DNA of 64,000 nucleotides, from the NCBI RefSeq assembly GCF_042435035.1, contig NZ_JBHMQT010000018.1, positions 124,001 through 188,000 on the forward strand, given 5' to 3'. The translations under genes were made by a program, and so were the position numbers. Shown piece by piece: positions 39,640 through 48,896 of this stretch. The notes beneath the pieces were generated by a model. The model did no database searches, had not been told where the DNA came from, and saw nothing but the letters and a program-made list of their open reading frames with translations. Positions within the stretch are counted from its first letter, which is position 1. Each line of letters begins with the position of its first letter. This DNA is from Sphaerimonospora cavernae (GTDB taxonomy: Bacteria; Actinomycetota; Actinomycetes; Streptosporangiales; Streptosporangiaceae).

Positions 39640-40683
39640 ATGACGACGACGAAGACGGTTCAGGTGACGGCGAACCCACGCACTCCGGTTTCGGCTCCGG
39701 CTTCCGCCTCGGGTGAGGCGTTCCGGGCCGTACGGCGCCGCGAGCGCCGTACTCTCGCGGTGCTGGTCGTGGTGGCGCTCGCCGTCCTGGTGGGCTTCTG
39801 CACCATCGGGTTGGTCGGCAACTGGGAGTACGCCCTCGGCATCCGGCTGCGCAAGGTCGCCACGATGATCGTGGTCGGCTATGCCGTCGCCTGCTCCAGT
39901 GTGATCTTCCAGACGGTCACCGGCAACCGCATCCTGACCCCGGGCATCATGGGGTTCGACGCGATGTTCGTGCTGATCCAGACGCTGATCGTGTTCTTCT
40001 TCAGCGGGCTGGCGCTCACCACCACCGATCCCCGGCTGCTGTTCGCCTGCCAGGTGGTGATCATGGTGATGTTCGCGAGCGCCCTGTACCGCTGGCTGTT
40101 CGGCCGCCGCGGCCGGGACCTCTACGTCCTGGTCCTGGCGGGCGTCATCTTCGGCACGCTGTTCTCCAGCCTGTCCTCCCTGGCCTCGAGGCTGATCAAC
40201 CCCAACGACTTCGTCGTGCTGCAGGACACCCTGTTCGCGAGCTTCAACCAGGTGCACCCCGGTCTGTTGCTGCTGTCCACCGTCCTGGTGCTGGCGATGA
40301 CGGCCTGGGCGGCCCGCCTGTTCGCCCGGCTCGACGTGGTCGCCCTCGGACGTGACCACGCGGTCGGCCTCGGCGTCGACCACTCCGCCGTGGTGAACCA
40401 GGCCCTCGTCATGATCGCCGTCCTGGTGTCGGTGTCCACCGCGCTGGTCGGCCCGATCACGTTCCTGGGGCTGCTCGTGGCCAACCTCGCCCGGCAGCTC
40501 ACCGGCGCCTTCCGGCACCGGGTCCTGGTCCCGGCGGCCGGCCTCATCTCGGTGATCGTCCTCGTGGGCGGCCAGCTCATCCTGGAGCGGGTGTTCTCCC
40601 TGAACACCGCGCTCAGCGTGATCGTCAATTTCCTCGGCGGTGTCTACTTCATCGCCCTGCTCGTCCGGGAGTCACGACGGTGA
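39640..40683 (+). CDS. FecCD-type iron-siderophore permease 2
   Basis: A 347-residue partner permease. Seen: a basic cytoplasmic start, LRKVATMIVVGYAVACSSVIFQTVTGNRILTPGIMG and ALVGPITFLGLLVANLARQLTG, consistent with the D subunit of a FecCD pair. ATG 39640 follows the previous stop within 2 bases. Its own stop overlaps the ATPase start. Confidence 0.93.
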   Translation: MTTTKTVQVTANPRTPVSAPASASGEAFRAVRRRERRTLAVLVVVALAVLVGFCTIGLVGNWEYALGIRLRKVATMIVVGYAVACSSVIFQTVTGNRILTPGIMGFDAMFVLIQTLIVFFFSGLALTTTDPRLLFACQVVIMVMFASALYRWLFGRRGRDLYVLVLAGVIFGTLFSSLSSLASRLINPNDFVVLQDTLFASFNQVHPGLLLLSTVLVLAMTAWAARLFARLDVVALGRDHAVGLGVDHSAVVNQALVMIAVLVSVSTALVGPITFLGLLVANLARQLTGAFRHRVLVPAAGLISVIVLVGGQLILERVFSLNTALSVIVNFLGGVYFIALLVRESRR

Positions 40684-41438
40684 TCCAGATCAACCACGTC
40701 ACCAAGCGGTACGGCGACGCCGTCGTCGTCGACGACGTCTGCCTGTCGATCCCGAAGGGCGGCGTGACCTCCGTCATCGGGGCGAACGGCGCGGGGAAGT
40801 CGACGCTGCTGTCCGTCATCAGCCGGCTTCTGCCGGCCGACAGCGGCTCGGTCATCGTGGACGGCATGGACGTGGCCACCACCCCGAGCGAGCGGCTGGC
40901 CCGCCGGCTGGCCGTACTACGCCAGGAGAACCACATGAGCGTACGGCTCACCGTGCGCGAACTGGTGGCCTTCGGCCGCTTCCCGCACTCGGGAGGCCGG
41001 CTGACCTCTCATGACCTGGCCCTGGTGGACGAGGCCATCGGCTACTTCGAACTGACCGACCTGGCCCACCGCCACCTCGACCAGCTCTCCGGCGGGCAGC
41101 GCCAGCGCGCCCATGTGGCCATGGTGCTCTGCCAGGACACCGACTACGTGCTGCTGGACGAGCCGCTGAACAACCTGGACATGCGGCACTCGGTGCAGAT
41201 GATGCGCCGGCTGCGCCGCATGTCCGACGAGTTCGCCAAGACCGTGGTCCTGGTCGTGCACGACATCAACTTCGCATCCTGTCACTCCGACACCATCATC
41301 GCGATGAAGAACGGGAAGGTGATCGCCCAGGGGGACACCGCCACGATGATGTCCCCGGAGGTGCTACGCGAGGTCTACGACCTGGACATCGACGTCCACG
41401 AAGTGGGCGGTCAACGCATCGGCGTCTACTTCTCCTGA
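40680..41438 (+). CDS. Iron-siderophore ABC transporter ATPase
   Basis: A 252-residue FecE-type ATPase. Seen: Walker A GANGAGKST at about residues 35-43, Q-loop LRQENHMS, signature LSGGQRQRAHVAM, Walker B YVLLDEPLNNLD and the switch histidine in VVLVVHDINFAS. GTG 40680 overlaps the previous stop (GTGA). It completes the operon of one lipoprotein, two permeases and one ATPase. Confidence 0.96.
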   Translation: MIQINHVTKRYGDAVVVDDVCLSIPKGGVTSVIGANGAGKSTLLSVISRLLPADSGSVIVDGMDVATTPSERLARRLAVLRQENHMSVRLTVRELVAFGRFPHSGGRLTSHDLALVDEAIGYFELTDLAHRHLDQLSGGQRQRAHVAMVLCQDTDYVLLDEPLNNLDMRHSVQMMRRLRRMSDEFAKTVVLVVHDINFASCHSDTIIAMKNGKVIAQGDTATMMSPEVLREVYDLDIDVHEVGGQRIGVYFS

Positions 41439-41588
41439 TGACGCGCTGAGCGGCTTCGCCGGTCCCCGGTCAGAGAGCCCCGGTCAGAGGTCCCGATCCG
41501 CGGCGTGTCACGCTTCGGGATCAAGATGATTCAGATCATATAAAGCAATCTTGCTCGGCTTGTGGATATCTGTCGAGATTTGCGGTTG

Positions 41589-43532
41589 ATGCCACCGTTT
41601 CTCCGGAGGTTCCGCTTGCTACCCTTACGAGCAGCTCTCATGGGCTTAGCCCTGGTCATGGTGGGTGCCACCCCCGCTCATGCGACCGCCGAACCGGGCA
41701 TCACCATCGATCGGGGGAGAACTCAACCGGTCTTCTCCTACGCCGATGCCATCCGCGAGCATGTCTACGTCGAGTCGAGCGTCGACAGCGACGCCGACGG
41801 GAGGCTCGACCGAGTGCGCGTCGACATCATCAGGCCGAGGGAGTCGGGTCCCGGGCTCAAGGTGCCCGTGATCATCGATGAGAGCCCCTACTACGACAAC
41901 TCGGGCCGCGGCAACGAGGCCGAACGCAAGGTCTACGACGCCGACGGCAATCTAGCGAAATTTCCCCTGTTCTACGACAACTACTTCGTGCCGCGTGGCT
42001 ACGCCGTCCTGAACGTCGACATGTCCGGTACCGCCAGGTCCGATGGCTGCCCCGATGTCGGCGGCCGGGGTGACGTGCTGGGCGGCAAGGCCGTCATCGA
42101 CTGGCTGAACGGCCGCGCGACCGCGTACCGCGCCGACGGCACGACCGTGACCGCCGACTGGACCACCGGCAGGGCCGCCATGATCGGCAAATCCTATGAC
42201 GGCACCCTGGCCAACGCGGTGGCGGCCACCGGCGTCGAGGGGCTGGAGACGATCGTCCCCATCTCCGCGATCAGTTCCTGGTACAAGTACCAGCGCTCCA
42301 ACGGAGTGATCTACAACCGCGACTACATGTCCTGGCTGGCGCGCTACATCGACACCGACCCGGCCGCCAAGTGCGCGACCGTACGGGCCCGCATGGACGC
42401 CGAGGACGGAGACGACACCGGCGACTACAACCCGTTCTGGGCCGAACGCGACTACATCGCCGGCTCGCTGGGCGACGTGACCAGGGTGCGCGCCAGCGTC
42501 TTCGTGGTGCACACGGTCAACGACCTCAACGTCAAGCCCGACAACTTCTCCAAATGGTGGCAGGCCCTCGCCGAGCGGAACGTGCCCCGCAAGATCTGGG
42601 TGGGGCAGTACCAGCATGTCGACCCCTTCGACTTCGAGGGGCGCCGGGACATCTGGGTCGACACGCTGCACCGCTGGTTCGACCACTGGCTGCTCGGTGT
42701 GGAGAACGGCATCATGCGGGAGCCGCGGGCCGACGTGCAGATCGGCCCGGATCGGTGGATCACCCAGCGAGACTGGCCGGCGCCGTTCACCATGAAGGTC
42801 CCCTTCCGGCCGGCGGCCGACGGCTCGCTCGGTCTCCTCCCGGCCAGGAAGGGGCAGACGGCCACGTTCACCGATATCCGGCAGTCCGAGGATGCGATGA
42901 TCGCCGACGTCGGTACGGCCAAGCCGGGGCGGATCGCGTTCACCACCGGAGTCCTGCCGCTGGACCTGCGCCTGTCCGGCTCGCCGGTCATCGATCTCCG
43001 CGTGGCTCTCGACAGGCCGACGGCCAACCTGACCGCCCTGCTCGTCGATTTCGGGGAGGAGACCCGGGTCGACTGGCGGCGCGGACAGGGCATCACCACC
43101 GTCGCCGAGGAGGACTGCCACGGTGAGAGCACCGCAACCGACGACGCCTGCTACAGGAAGGTGGTCACCAACCTGGCCACCCGGCCCCTCGAGATCGTCG
43201 GCCGGGGCTGGATCGACGTGCAGAACCGCGACTCGCTCAGCGAGCCATCGCCGCTGCCGGCTGGGACGTACGGCAAGGTCAAGTGGGAGGCACTGCCGCA
43301 GGACTACATCTTCAAGAAGGGCCACCGGCTGGCCCTCGTGATTGGCGGCACCGACTCGACCTACAGCGACGAGGCGGCCACCGGCGCGAACGTCACCGTC
43401 GACCTCGCCAAGAGCAGGGTGCTGCTGCCGCTGGTGCTCGTCATGCAGCTCGGTGACCTGCCGAAGGACAAGGCCAGGTGGCACGGTCCGCGGCAGCTCG
43501 ACCTGCCGGTGCCGGACAACCGTTTCTTCTGA
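41589..43532 (+). CDS. CocE/NonD-type hydrolase, Xaa-Pro dipeptidyl-peptidase-like, exported
   Basis: A 647-residue secreted serine hydrolase. Seen: signal peptide (basic PPFLRRFRLLPL, hydrophobic RAALMGLALVMVGA, cleavage near PAHA), PVIIDESPYYDN, the nucleophile serine in AMIGKSYDGTLANAVAATG, FVVHTVNDLNVKPDNF (acid region) and KIWVGQYQHVDPF (histidine), then a jelly-roll C-terminal domain with YGKVKWEALPQDYIFKKGHRL. Known: this matches X-Pro dipeptidyl-peptidases that trim proline peptides outside the cell. Start uncertain: ATG 41589 gives a charged n-region; TTG 41616 has GGAGG 6 bases upstream. Ends in a strong terminator. Confidence 0.9.
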   Translation: MPPFLRRFRLLPLRAALMGLALVMVGATPAHATAEPGITIDRGRTQPVFSYADAIREHVYVESSVDSDADGRLDRVRVDIIRPRESGPGLKVPVIIDESPYYDNSGRGNEAERKVYDADGNLAKFPLFYDNYFVPRGYAVLNVDMSGTARSDGCPDVGGRGDVLGGKAVIDWLNGRATAYRADGTTVTADWTTGRAAMIGKSYDGTLANAVAATGVEGLETIVPISAISSWYKYQRSNGVIYNRDYMSWLARYIDTDPAAKCATVRARMDAEDGDDTGDYNPFWAERDYIAGSLGDVTRVRASVFVVHTVNDLNVKPDNFSKWWQALAERNVPRKIWVGQYQHVDPFDFEGRRDIWVDTLHRWFDHWLLGVENGIMREPRADVQIGPDRWITQRDWPAPFTMKVPFRPAADGSLGLLPARKGQTATFTDIRQSEDAMIADVGTAKPGRIAFTTGVLPLDLRLSGSPVIDLRVALDRPTANLTALLVDFGEETRVDWRRGQGITTVAEEDCHGESTATDDACYRKVVTNLATRPLEIVGRGWIDVQNRDSLSEPSPLPAGTYGKVKWEALPQDYIFKKGHRLALVIGGTDSTYSDEAATGANVTVDLAKSRVLLPLVLVMQLGDLPKDKARWHGPRQLDLPVPDNRFF

Positions 43533-43550
43533 TTCCCGCACTGAGGAGCG

Positions 43551-43587
43551 GCATGCGCCCGGCATGGTGCCGGGCGCATGCCCTTTT
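43551..43587 (+). terminator. Terminator between the CocE/NonD gene and phzF-like gene
   Basis: A perfect 14-base stem GCATGCGCCCGGCA / TGCCGGGCGCATGC, 3-base loop, then CCTTTTC. The T run serves the plus strand; it lies between convergent genes and may stop both. Confidence 0.9.
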
Positions 43588-43606
43588 CAGCGGCCCGCAC
43601 GGGCGA

Positions 43607-44428
43607 TCAGACGTGCAGCTCGCCCGACCAGATGGTGACGGCCTGTCCGGCCAGCTCCACCCGGTCGCCCCGCAGCGTGGTCCGGATGGTCCCGCCCCGC
43701 TCGGAGAGTTGCGCGCCGACGAGCGCGTCCCGGCCGAACTTCGCCGACCAGTACGGCGACAGCACGCAGTGGGCGGAACCGGTGACCGGGTCCTCGGGGA
43801 CGCCGACCCTGGGAGCGAAGAATCGGGACACGTAATCGGGTCGTTCCCCGTCCCTTTCATCGTCCCTGTCTGCGTCGTCGGCGGTCGCGGTCACGATGAC
43901 GCCGCGGGCGTCGACGGCGGCCAGTCGTTCGAAGTCCGGCGCCGCAGACTGTACGGCCTGTGCCGACTCGACCTCGACCAGCAGGTCGAACCGGCTGCGC
44001 CCGACCCAGACGGGCTTGACCCCCAGCGCCTCGACCAGGCCCTCGGGGGCGTCGACGGCCGTGGCCCGGGTGGCGGGGAAGTTCATCGCGATCAGCCCGT
44101 CGGCGGTCTGTTCGGTGGACAGAGCGCCGCTCCTGGTGGAGAACTCGAGCCGGCCGGACCCGCCGAGGGAGTAGAGAACGTGTGCCGTGGCCAGTGTGGC
44201 GTGTCCGCACAGGTCGACCTCGACGGCCGGGGTGAACCAGCGCAGCGGGAGCGGCCCGCCTTCCTCAGCATCCCCCGGTGCGGGGACGAAGGCGGTCTCG
44301 GAGTGCCGCATCTCGGCGGCCACCGCCTGCATCCATTCGTCCGGCACGGTCTCGTCCAGCAGGCAGACCGCGGCGGGATTGCCACGGAAGGGCCGGTCGG
44401 TGAAGGAGTCGACGGTGAAGATGCGCAT
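43607..44428 (-). CDS. PhzF-family epimerase/isomerase
   Basis: A 273-residue protein of the diaminopimelate-epimerase-like PhzF family. Seen: RIFTVDSFTDRPFRGNPAAVCLLD, the conserved glutamate in RHSETAFV, LRWFTPAVEVDLCGHATLATAHVL, and FAPRVGVPEDPVTGSAHCVLSPYW. Full length. ATG 44428 fits the family start; a longer frame begins outside the conserved region. No phenazine genes are near, so it is a stand-alone member of unknown substrate. Convergent with the CocE/NonD gene. Confidence 0.92.
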   Translation of the reverse strand: MRIFTVDSFTDRPFRGNPAAVCLLDETVPDEWMQAVAAEMRHSETAFVPAPGDAEEGGPLPLRWFTPAVEVDLCGHATLATAHVLYSLGGSGRLEFSTRSGALSTEQTADGLIAMNFPATRATAVDAPEGLVEALGVKPVWVGRSRFDLLVEVESAQAVQSAAPDFERLAAVDARGVIVTATADDADRDDERDGERPDYVSRFFAPRVGVPEDPVTGSAHCVLSPYWSAKFGRDALVGAQLSERGGTIRTTLRGDRVELAGQAVTIWSGELHV

Positions 44429-44467
44429 ACCCGCGGATTCTAGGCCGTGCGTCCATTCAGACGCGGG

Positions 44468-44513
44468 CAGCACCTCCGTTCAGGAGCGAACAGCACCTCC
44501 GTTCAGGAGCGAA
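44468..44513. repeat. 23-base tandem duplication at the 3' end of the methyltransferase gene
   Basis: CAGCACCTCCGTTCAGGAGC GAA occurs twice head-to-tail at 44468-44490 and 44491-44513. The methyltransferase stop codon (44505-44503) falls in the second copy. A slippage product like that at 18657. Confidence 0.88.
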
Positions 44514-45270
44514 CAGCGCAGAGCAGGCGGTTGTCGCCGCGCTGCCACAGGGTCCCGACCTCGTCGAAACCGGCGTCCCGCAGAGCGGCGACGTGGGTGG
44601 ACAGGAGTGGGGTCTCCGAGCCGTCGTGGCCGGCGCTCCGCGAGGCCCTGATGGTGGATGCCTCGGCGAGCGCGGGCTCGGCCGTGACGGCGTCCCACCA
44701 CGTGCGCCAGTCCTCGGGGCGCCCGTCGGTGAAACGCCGGTTCTCCTCGCTCTGGTGTACGGCCCGCTCCAGCCTCGCCAGCGTCGGAGTCGTGTCGTCG
44801 GCTCCGAGGTGGTCGCCGTTGAGGAAGAGCGCGCCGGGGCGCAGCACCGTCGCCAGTTCCGCGTAGACCCGGCGGAGGTGGGGCTCGGGCAGCCAGTGCA
44901 GCGCGGTCGTGCTCACGGCGGCGTCCGCCGGTCGATCGAGGGTGAGTTCGTCACTCCAGCCCGGAACGCGCAGGTCGAGGTCGGCGAAGTCCAGGCCGGC
45001 CATGTCGCCGTACCGCGCCCGGCCGAGCGAGAGCAGCAGGGGGTCGGTGTCGATCGCGATGACCCTGGCCAGGGGCAGGCGGCGCAGCAGCCTGGCCGAA
45101 AGCGATCCCGGGCCGCAGCCGAGGTCGAGCACGAGCGGGTCCGGCCGCCCGACTCCCACCTCGATCGCGTCGATCAGCGCGGTGAACCGTTCCTCGCGGT
45201 CGGGAAGGTAGCCCTCCTGTTGGCGGTCCCAGCGGTCGATCCACTCCCGGGCGGTGTCGAAAGTGACCAC
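44503..45270 (-). CDS. Class I SAM-dependent methyltransferase
   Basis: A 255-residue methyltransferase. Seen: motif I PLVLDLGCGPGSLSARLL, the acidic motif II in VIAIDTDPLLLSLGR, motif III ADAAVSTTALHWLPE, and motif IV LRPGALFLNGDHLG. The TALHWL segment is typical of small-molecule methyltransferases. GTG 45270 is chosen because AGGAGG lies 5 bases before it; a GTG two codons upstream overlaps this site. Divergent from the CGNR regulator across a short AT-rich spacer. Substrate unknown. Confidence 0.9.
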   Translation of the reverse strand: MVTFDTAREWIDRWDRQQEGYLPDREERFTALIDAIEVGVGRPDPLVLDLGCGPGSLSARLLRRLPLARVIAIDTDPLLLSLGRARYGDMAGLDFADLDLRVPGWSDELTLDRPADAAVSTTALHWLPEPHLRRVYAELATVLRPGALFLNGDHLGADDTTPTLARLERAVHQSEENRRFTDGRPEDWRTWWDAVTAEPALAEASTIRASRSAGHDGSETPLLSTHVAALRDAGFDEVGTLWQRGDNRLLCAVRS

Positions 45271-45341
45271 GAGCACCTCCTGTAACTGTCATATAAGCTT
45301 TAGGCAGTCACAAAGTTAAAACATGAGGCGTAACTGGTCAA

Positions 45342-45908
45342 GTGAATTTCAACAGTCACACAGATGCGGTCGTGGCGGTGGCCGTGTGTCTGGTCAACGC
45401 GCTCACCCTGGGTGAGGCTCGCGGGCGGCCCTATACGCCCCCTGAGGGTGAGGAGCGGCGCGCCGCCGTCGTCGAGGTTCTCGGAATGGGACGGCGTGCC
45501 GAATCGGTCGGCCCGGCGGAGGCCGACGAACTGACCGGTGTGGCCGGGGCGCTGCGCGTCGTCTTCGAGTCGGTCGACCGCGGCGACGTCGACACGGCCG
45601 CGGAGAGCCTCAACCGCCTGCTGGCAGAGACCGATGCCCGGCCGCATCTCGACCGGCATGATGGGGAGCCGTGGCACCTGCACTTCCACGGTGCGGGAGG
45701 CACCCTGGCGGGTGACTGGGCGGCCAGTTGCGCGACGGGTCTCGCCGTCGTGCTGGGCGGCGAACTGTACGACCGGCTCGGAGTGTGCACGGCCACGCAC
45801 TGTGACCGGGTTTACGTCGACACCTCTCGCAACGGGACCCGCAGGTTCTGCTCCACGGCATGTCAGAACCGGGCCAAGACCGCCGCCTTCCGGGCTCGCA
45901 AACCCTGA
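45342..45908 (+). CDS. CGNR zinc-finger transcriptional regulator
   Basis: A 188-residue ABATE/CGNR protein. Seen: an N-terminal helical stress-sensing domain (ending LAGDWAASCATGLAVVLGGE) and a C-terminal treble-clef-like zinc finger with CTATHCDRVYVDTSRNGTRRFCSTACQNRAKTA reduced to the ligands C-x4-C...C-x3-C. GTG 45342 is the start; the ribosome-binding site is weak. Known: CGNR proteins are putative DNA-binding regulators. The divergent methyltransferase is a likely target. Confidence 0.9.
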   Translation: MNFNSHTDAVVAVAVCLVNALTLGEARGRPYTPPEGEERRAAVVEVLGMGRRAESVGPAEADELTGVAGALRVVFESVDRGDVDTAAESLNRLLAETDARPHLDRHDGEPWHLHFHGAGGTLAGDWAASCATGLAVVLGGELYDRLGVCTATHCDRVYVDTSRNGTRRFCSTACQNRAKTAAFRARKP

Positions 45909-45945
45909 TGCGACCGGGGCCGGCGGATGCGGCCCCGGTGAAACG

Positions 45946-46698
45946 TCAGCCGGCCTCGGTGTCGGCCTCGGTGTCGGCCTCGATGTCGGCGACGATGCAG
46001 GAGATGTTGTCGGGGCCGCCGCCCTCGTTCGCCAGGTCGATCAGGCGGCGCACCGTCTCCTCCGGGTCGTCGACCGTCGTCAGCACCTGGTGCAGCGCCT
46101 CCGGATCCAGCACGGCCGTGAGCCCGTCGGAGCACAGCAGATAACGATCCCCCGGGCTGGCGTCCCGCAGCGAGAGGTCGGGATCGGCGGTGCCGCTGGT
46201 CTCGAGCGCCCGCAGCAGCAGCGAGCGGCTCGGATGCCTGGCCGCCTGATCCGGGCTCATCCGTCCGTCGTCCACCAACGACTGGACCAGCGTGTGGTCT
46301 CTCGTGATCTGGTAGAGGTTCCCCTCGCGCAGCATGTACGCCCTGGAGTCGCCGACGTGCGCGAGAGCGAACCTGCCCTGGCCGTCCCACAGCATGGCCG
46401 TGACCGTCGTGCCCATCCGCTCCATCGCGGGATCGCGCTCGGCCAGCTCGCTCAGCCGTCGACCGGCCTCCAGCACCGCGCCTTCGATCGCGGCGACGGG
46501 GTCCTCGGGCGGCTGGCCGTCTTCCAGCGTCGCCAGAGCACCGATGGCGACCGCACTGGCGACGTCCCCGTGGCCGTGTCCGCCCATGCCGTCGGCTATG
46601 GCGAGAACGCGCTCCCCCACGTGCACCGAATCCTCATTCTTGCTGCGGGAGCGCCCGACGTCAGTGCCGGCGGCGTAGCGAATGCGGTTGTGCGTCAT
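45946..46698 (-). CDS. PP2C-type Ser/Thr protein phosphatase
   Basis: A 250-residue soluble phosphatase. Seen: AAGTDVGRSRSKNEDSVHV, VLAIADGMGGHGHGDVAS, GTTVTAMLWDGQGRFALAHVGDSRAYML, RYLLCSDGLTAVLD and LANEGGGPDNISCIV: all metal-binding aspartates of the PPM family are present. There is no membrane segment. The C-terminus has a short acidic EADTEADTEA repeat. ATG 46698 is the start. It is divergent from an HTH-N6 DNA methylase with only 58 bases between; a Ser/Thr kinase follows that methylase, so kinase and phosphatase may act on the same target. Confidence 0.94.
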   Translation of the reverse strand: MTHNRIRYAAGTDVGRSRSKNEDSVHVGERVLAIADGMGGHGHGDVASAVAIGALATLEDGQPPEDPVAAIEGAVLEAGRRLSELAERDPAMERMGTTVTAMLWDGQGRFALAHVGDSRAYMLREGNLYQITRDHTLVQSLVDDGRMSPDQAARHPSRSLLLRALETSGTADPDLSLRDASPGDRYLLCSDGLTAVLDPEALHQVLTTVDDPEETVRRLIDLANEGGGPDNISCIVADIEADTEADTEAG

Positions 46699-46735
46699 GA
46701 TTTTGAGTAAACCACTGGTTGAATCACTTCACAAG

Positions 46736-46741
46736 TATGAT
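46736..46741 (+). promoter_or_regulatory. Likely -10 element of the DNA methylase gene
   Basis: TATGAT lies 15 bases before the ATG at 46757, in the short spacer shared with the PP2C gene. Transcription would start only a few bases before the start codon, so the mRNA is probably near-leaderless; no ribosome-binding site is visible. The -35 is not clear. Confidence 0.5.
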
Positions 46742-46756
46742 GCTAGCCTGAGCCTC

Positions 46757-48856
46757 ATGAGCCACGAGATCCCGGCTGCGCGTGAGGCCACGGTTCCTGA
46801 GGCCACGATACGAGAGGCCACGGTGAACGCCGGCGAGATCGCCCGTCTGGCCGGTGTGGGCCGGGCGGCGGTCAGCAACTGGCGTCGCCGCTATGAGGAC
46901 TTCCCGCAGCCGGTGGGGGGTACCGCCTCCAGCCCGCTCTTCTCCCTTCCCGAAGTAGAGGCGTGGTTGCGCCGCAACGGCAAGTCTTTCGAGCTGTCGA
47001 TCGGCGACCGGGTCTGGCAGCGGCTGCGGGCAGTGGCCGACGACCTGAGGCTGGGGGAGATGGTCGGCCACGCCGGGGCGTTCCTGCTCTACCTGAGGCG
47101 TGATCCCGCCGGATGGCGGCGGCTCGCCCGCGATCCCGGTGGCCTGGCCGTACGGCTCGGGCCCGCCGTCGAGGCCGCGACCGGCGATCTCCCGGCCAGG
47201 ATGGCCGGCCCCGGCCTCATCGATCCGGAACTGATCCGCCTGATCGCGGAGATGGCCGAACGGCAGGGCGACGCGGCCACGTTCGAATTCCTGTGTGACC
47301 GCTACGCCGAGGCCCACAGCCGGCGGCTGGCCGTCACCCGGGCCGACCTGGCCGAGCTGATGACGCGGCTGGCCTGCGCCGACGCGAAATCCGTCCTGGA
47401 TCCGGCCTGCGGCCTGGGAACCCTGCTGCTCGGCGTGCCCGAGCAGACCCGGTCGCTCGGCCAGGAAGTCAACGAGACCGTGGCCGTCCTGACCGCCGTA
47501 CGGCTGCTGCTGCGCGGGCACAGCGCGCGGATCGTCGCGGGCGACACGCTCAGAGACGACGGATTCCTCGAGGAGCGGGTCGACGCCGTGGTGTGCGACC
47601 CGCCGTTCAACGAGCGGGCGTGGGGACACGAGGAGCTGGTCGGAGATCCCCGGTGGGGGTACGGCATGCCGCCGCGGGGCGAGTCCGAGCTCGCCTGGGT
47701 CCAACACTGCCTCGCCCATGTGCGGCCGGGCGGGCCCGTCGCCATTCTGATGCCGGCGGCCGCCGCCGGGAGGCGCTCCGGGCGGCGGATCCGGGCGAAC
47801 CTGCTGCGCGGCGGGACGCTGCGTGCCGTGATCACGCTGTCCGCCGGGGGCCCGGATCTGTGGCTGCTTCGCCGTCCGACCCCCGGCGAGCCGCAGCCCG
47901 CGACGTTCCTCGTGGCCGATGCCGCCGACGACCTGTCGATCGTTGAATCGGTATGGCGGGCCTGCCTCGCCGGGGCCGAGCCGCTCGGGTCGCCTGAAAT
48001 GCCCGAATCGTCTGAAATGCCCGGATCGCCTGAGATGCCACAGGGCGGCCGCACCGTCCGCATCATCGACGTCCTCGATGACGAGGTGGACGTCGGCCCC
48101 GCACGGCATCTGTCGGCTCCCGGCGACGCCCGGAGGTTCCCCCTCGTGCGCGACCGGTTCCGTACGGCGGCGGCCGCGCTGGCGGACGCCGTACCCGACC
48201 TCGTCCTGCCCGACCTCGCCCTACCCGGCCTCACCGGGCCCAGCGAGGCGAGCGCGCAGAGCCCGGGTGGGATGCGCGGCCCCGACGCCTGGGACTCCTC
48301 CTCCTCCGCCGCCACCACCACCGTCGCCGAGCTGGTCAAGGCGAGGATGGTGACGGTCCGCCACTCTTCGCTCAAGGCGCTGCCCGAAGCCCATGGGCGG
48401 GTCCGCGTGCTCACCGTCGACGACCTGGCGATGGGCGGGCCGCCGTCCGGATCGACCCCGTCCGCGGACGGCCTGGTGACGATCCGGCCCGGGGACGTCG
48501 TCGCCTCCGCCATCACGGCGCGGGTCGCCGACGTCGAAGGCGTGGTGCTGGGCCCGCACCTCAGCGTCTTCCGAGTGGACCCCGCCAAGCTCGACCCGGA
48601 GTTCCTCGCCGGTCTCCTGCGCTTCGCCGCGAGCGGGCCGGGAACGGGGACGAGCCGAGTCGGCGCGAGCCGGGTCGACGTTCGCCGCGCCCGCGTGCCA
48701 CGGCTGCCCATGGCCCGTCAGCGGGCGTACGGCAGGGCCTTCCGGCAGCTTCTCGCCCTTGAGGACGGCCTCAGGGAGGTGACCGCCGCAGGGGAGAAGC
48801 TCGCCCGCGCCGGGGTCGAGGGGTTGATCGCCGGCACTCTTCTTCCACCCGTCTGA
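46757..48856 (+). CDS. N6-adenine DNA methylase with N-terminal HTH and C-terminal specificity-like domain
   Basis: A 699-residue protein. Seen: residues 20-75 form a helix-turn-helix (NAGEIARLAGVGRAAVSNWRRR); motif I SVLDPACGLGTLLLG at about 212-226 binds SAM; the catalytic DPPF lies in VVCDPPFNERAWG at about 278-290; then SELAWVQHCLAHVRPGG (motif VIII-like). The last 200 residues have an HsdS-like recognition pattern (VRVLTVDDLAMGG, GDVVASAITARVADVEGVVLGPHL, VDVRRARVPRLP). Low-complexity EMP repeats sit near 415-430. Known: type I-like methylases with fused specificity. No restriction subunit is present, so it is orphan or regulatory. Followed 40 bases later by a Ser/Thr kinase. Confidence 0.88.
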   Translation: MSHEIPAAREATVPEATIREATVNAGEIARLAGVGRAAVSNWRRRYEDFPQPVGGTASSPLFSLPEVEAWLRRNGKSFELSIGDRVWQRLRAVADDLRLGEMVGHAGAFLLYLRRDPAGWRRLARDPGGLAVRLGPAVEAATGDLPARMAGPGLIDPELIRLIAEMAERQGDAATFEFLCDRYAEAHSRRLAVTRADLAELMTRLACADAKSVLDPACGLGTLLLGVPEQTRSLGQEVNETVAVLTAVRLLLRGHSARIVAGDTLRDDGFLEERVDAVVCDPPFNERAWGHEELVGDPRWGYGMPPRGESELAWVQHCLAHVRPGGPVAILMPAAAAGRRSGRRIRANLLRGGTLRAVITLSAGGPDLWLLRRPTPGEPQPATFLVADAADDLSIVESVWRACLAGAEPLGSPEMPESSEMPGSPEMPQGGRTVRIIDVLDDEVDVGPARHLSAPGDARRFPLVRDRFRTAAAALADAVPDLVLPDLALPGLTGPSEASAQSPGGMRGPDAWDSSSSAATTTVAELVKARMVTVRHSSLKALPEAHGRVRVLTVDDLAMGGPPSGSTPSADGLVTIRPGDVVASAITARVADVEGVVLGPHLSVFRVDPAKLDPEFLAGLLRFAASGPGTGTSRVGASRVDVRRARVPRLPMARQRAYGRAFRQLLALEDGLREVTAAGEKLARAGVEGLIAGTLLPPV

Positions 48857-48896
48857 AGGTGTAGCTTTTTCCGGTACAGGCCGACGGGAGGGTGCA

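Noticed and set aside
43607..44428. Phenazine biosynthesis gene
   Set aside because: PhzF homologs are common as single genes, and no other phz gene is near.
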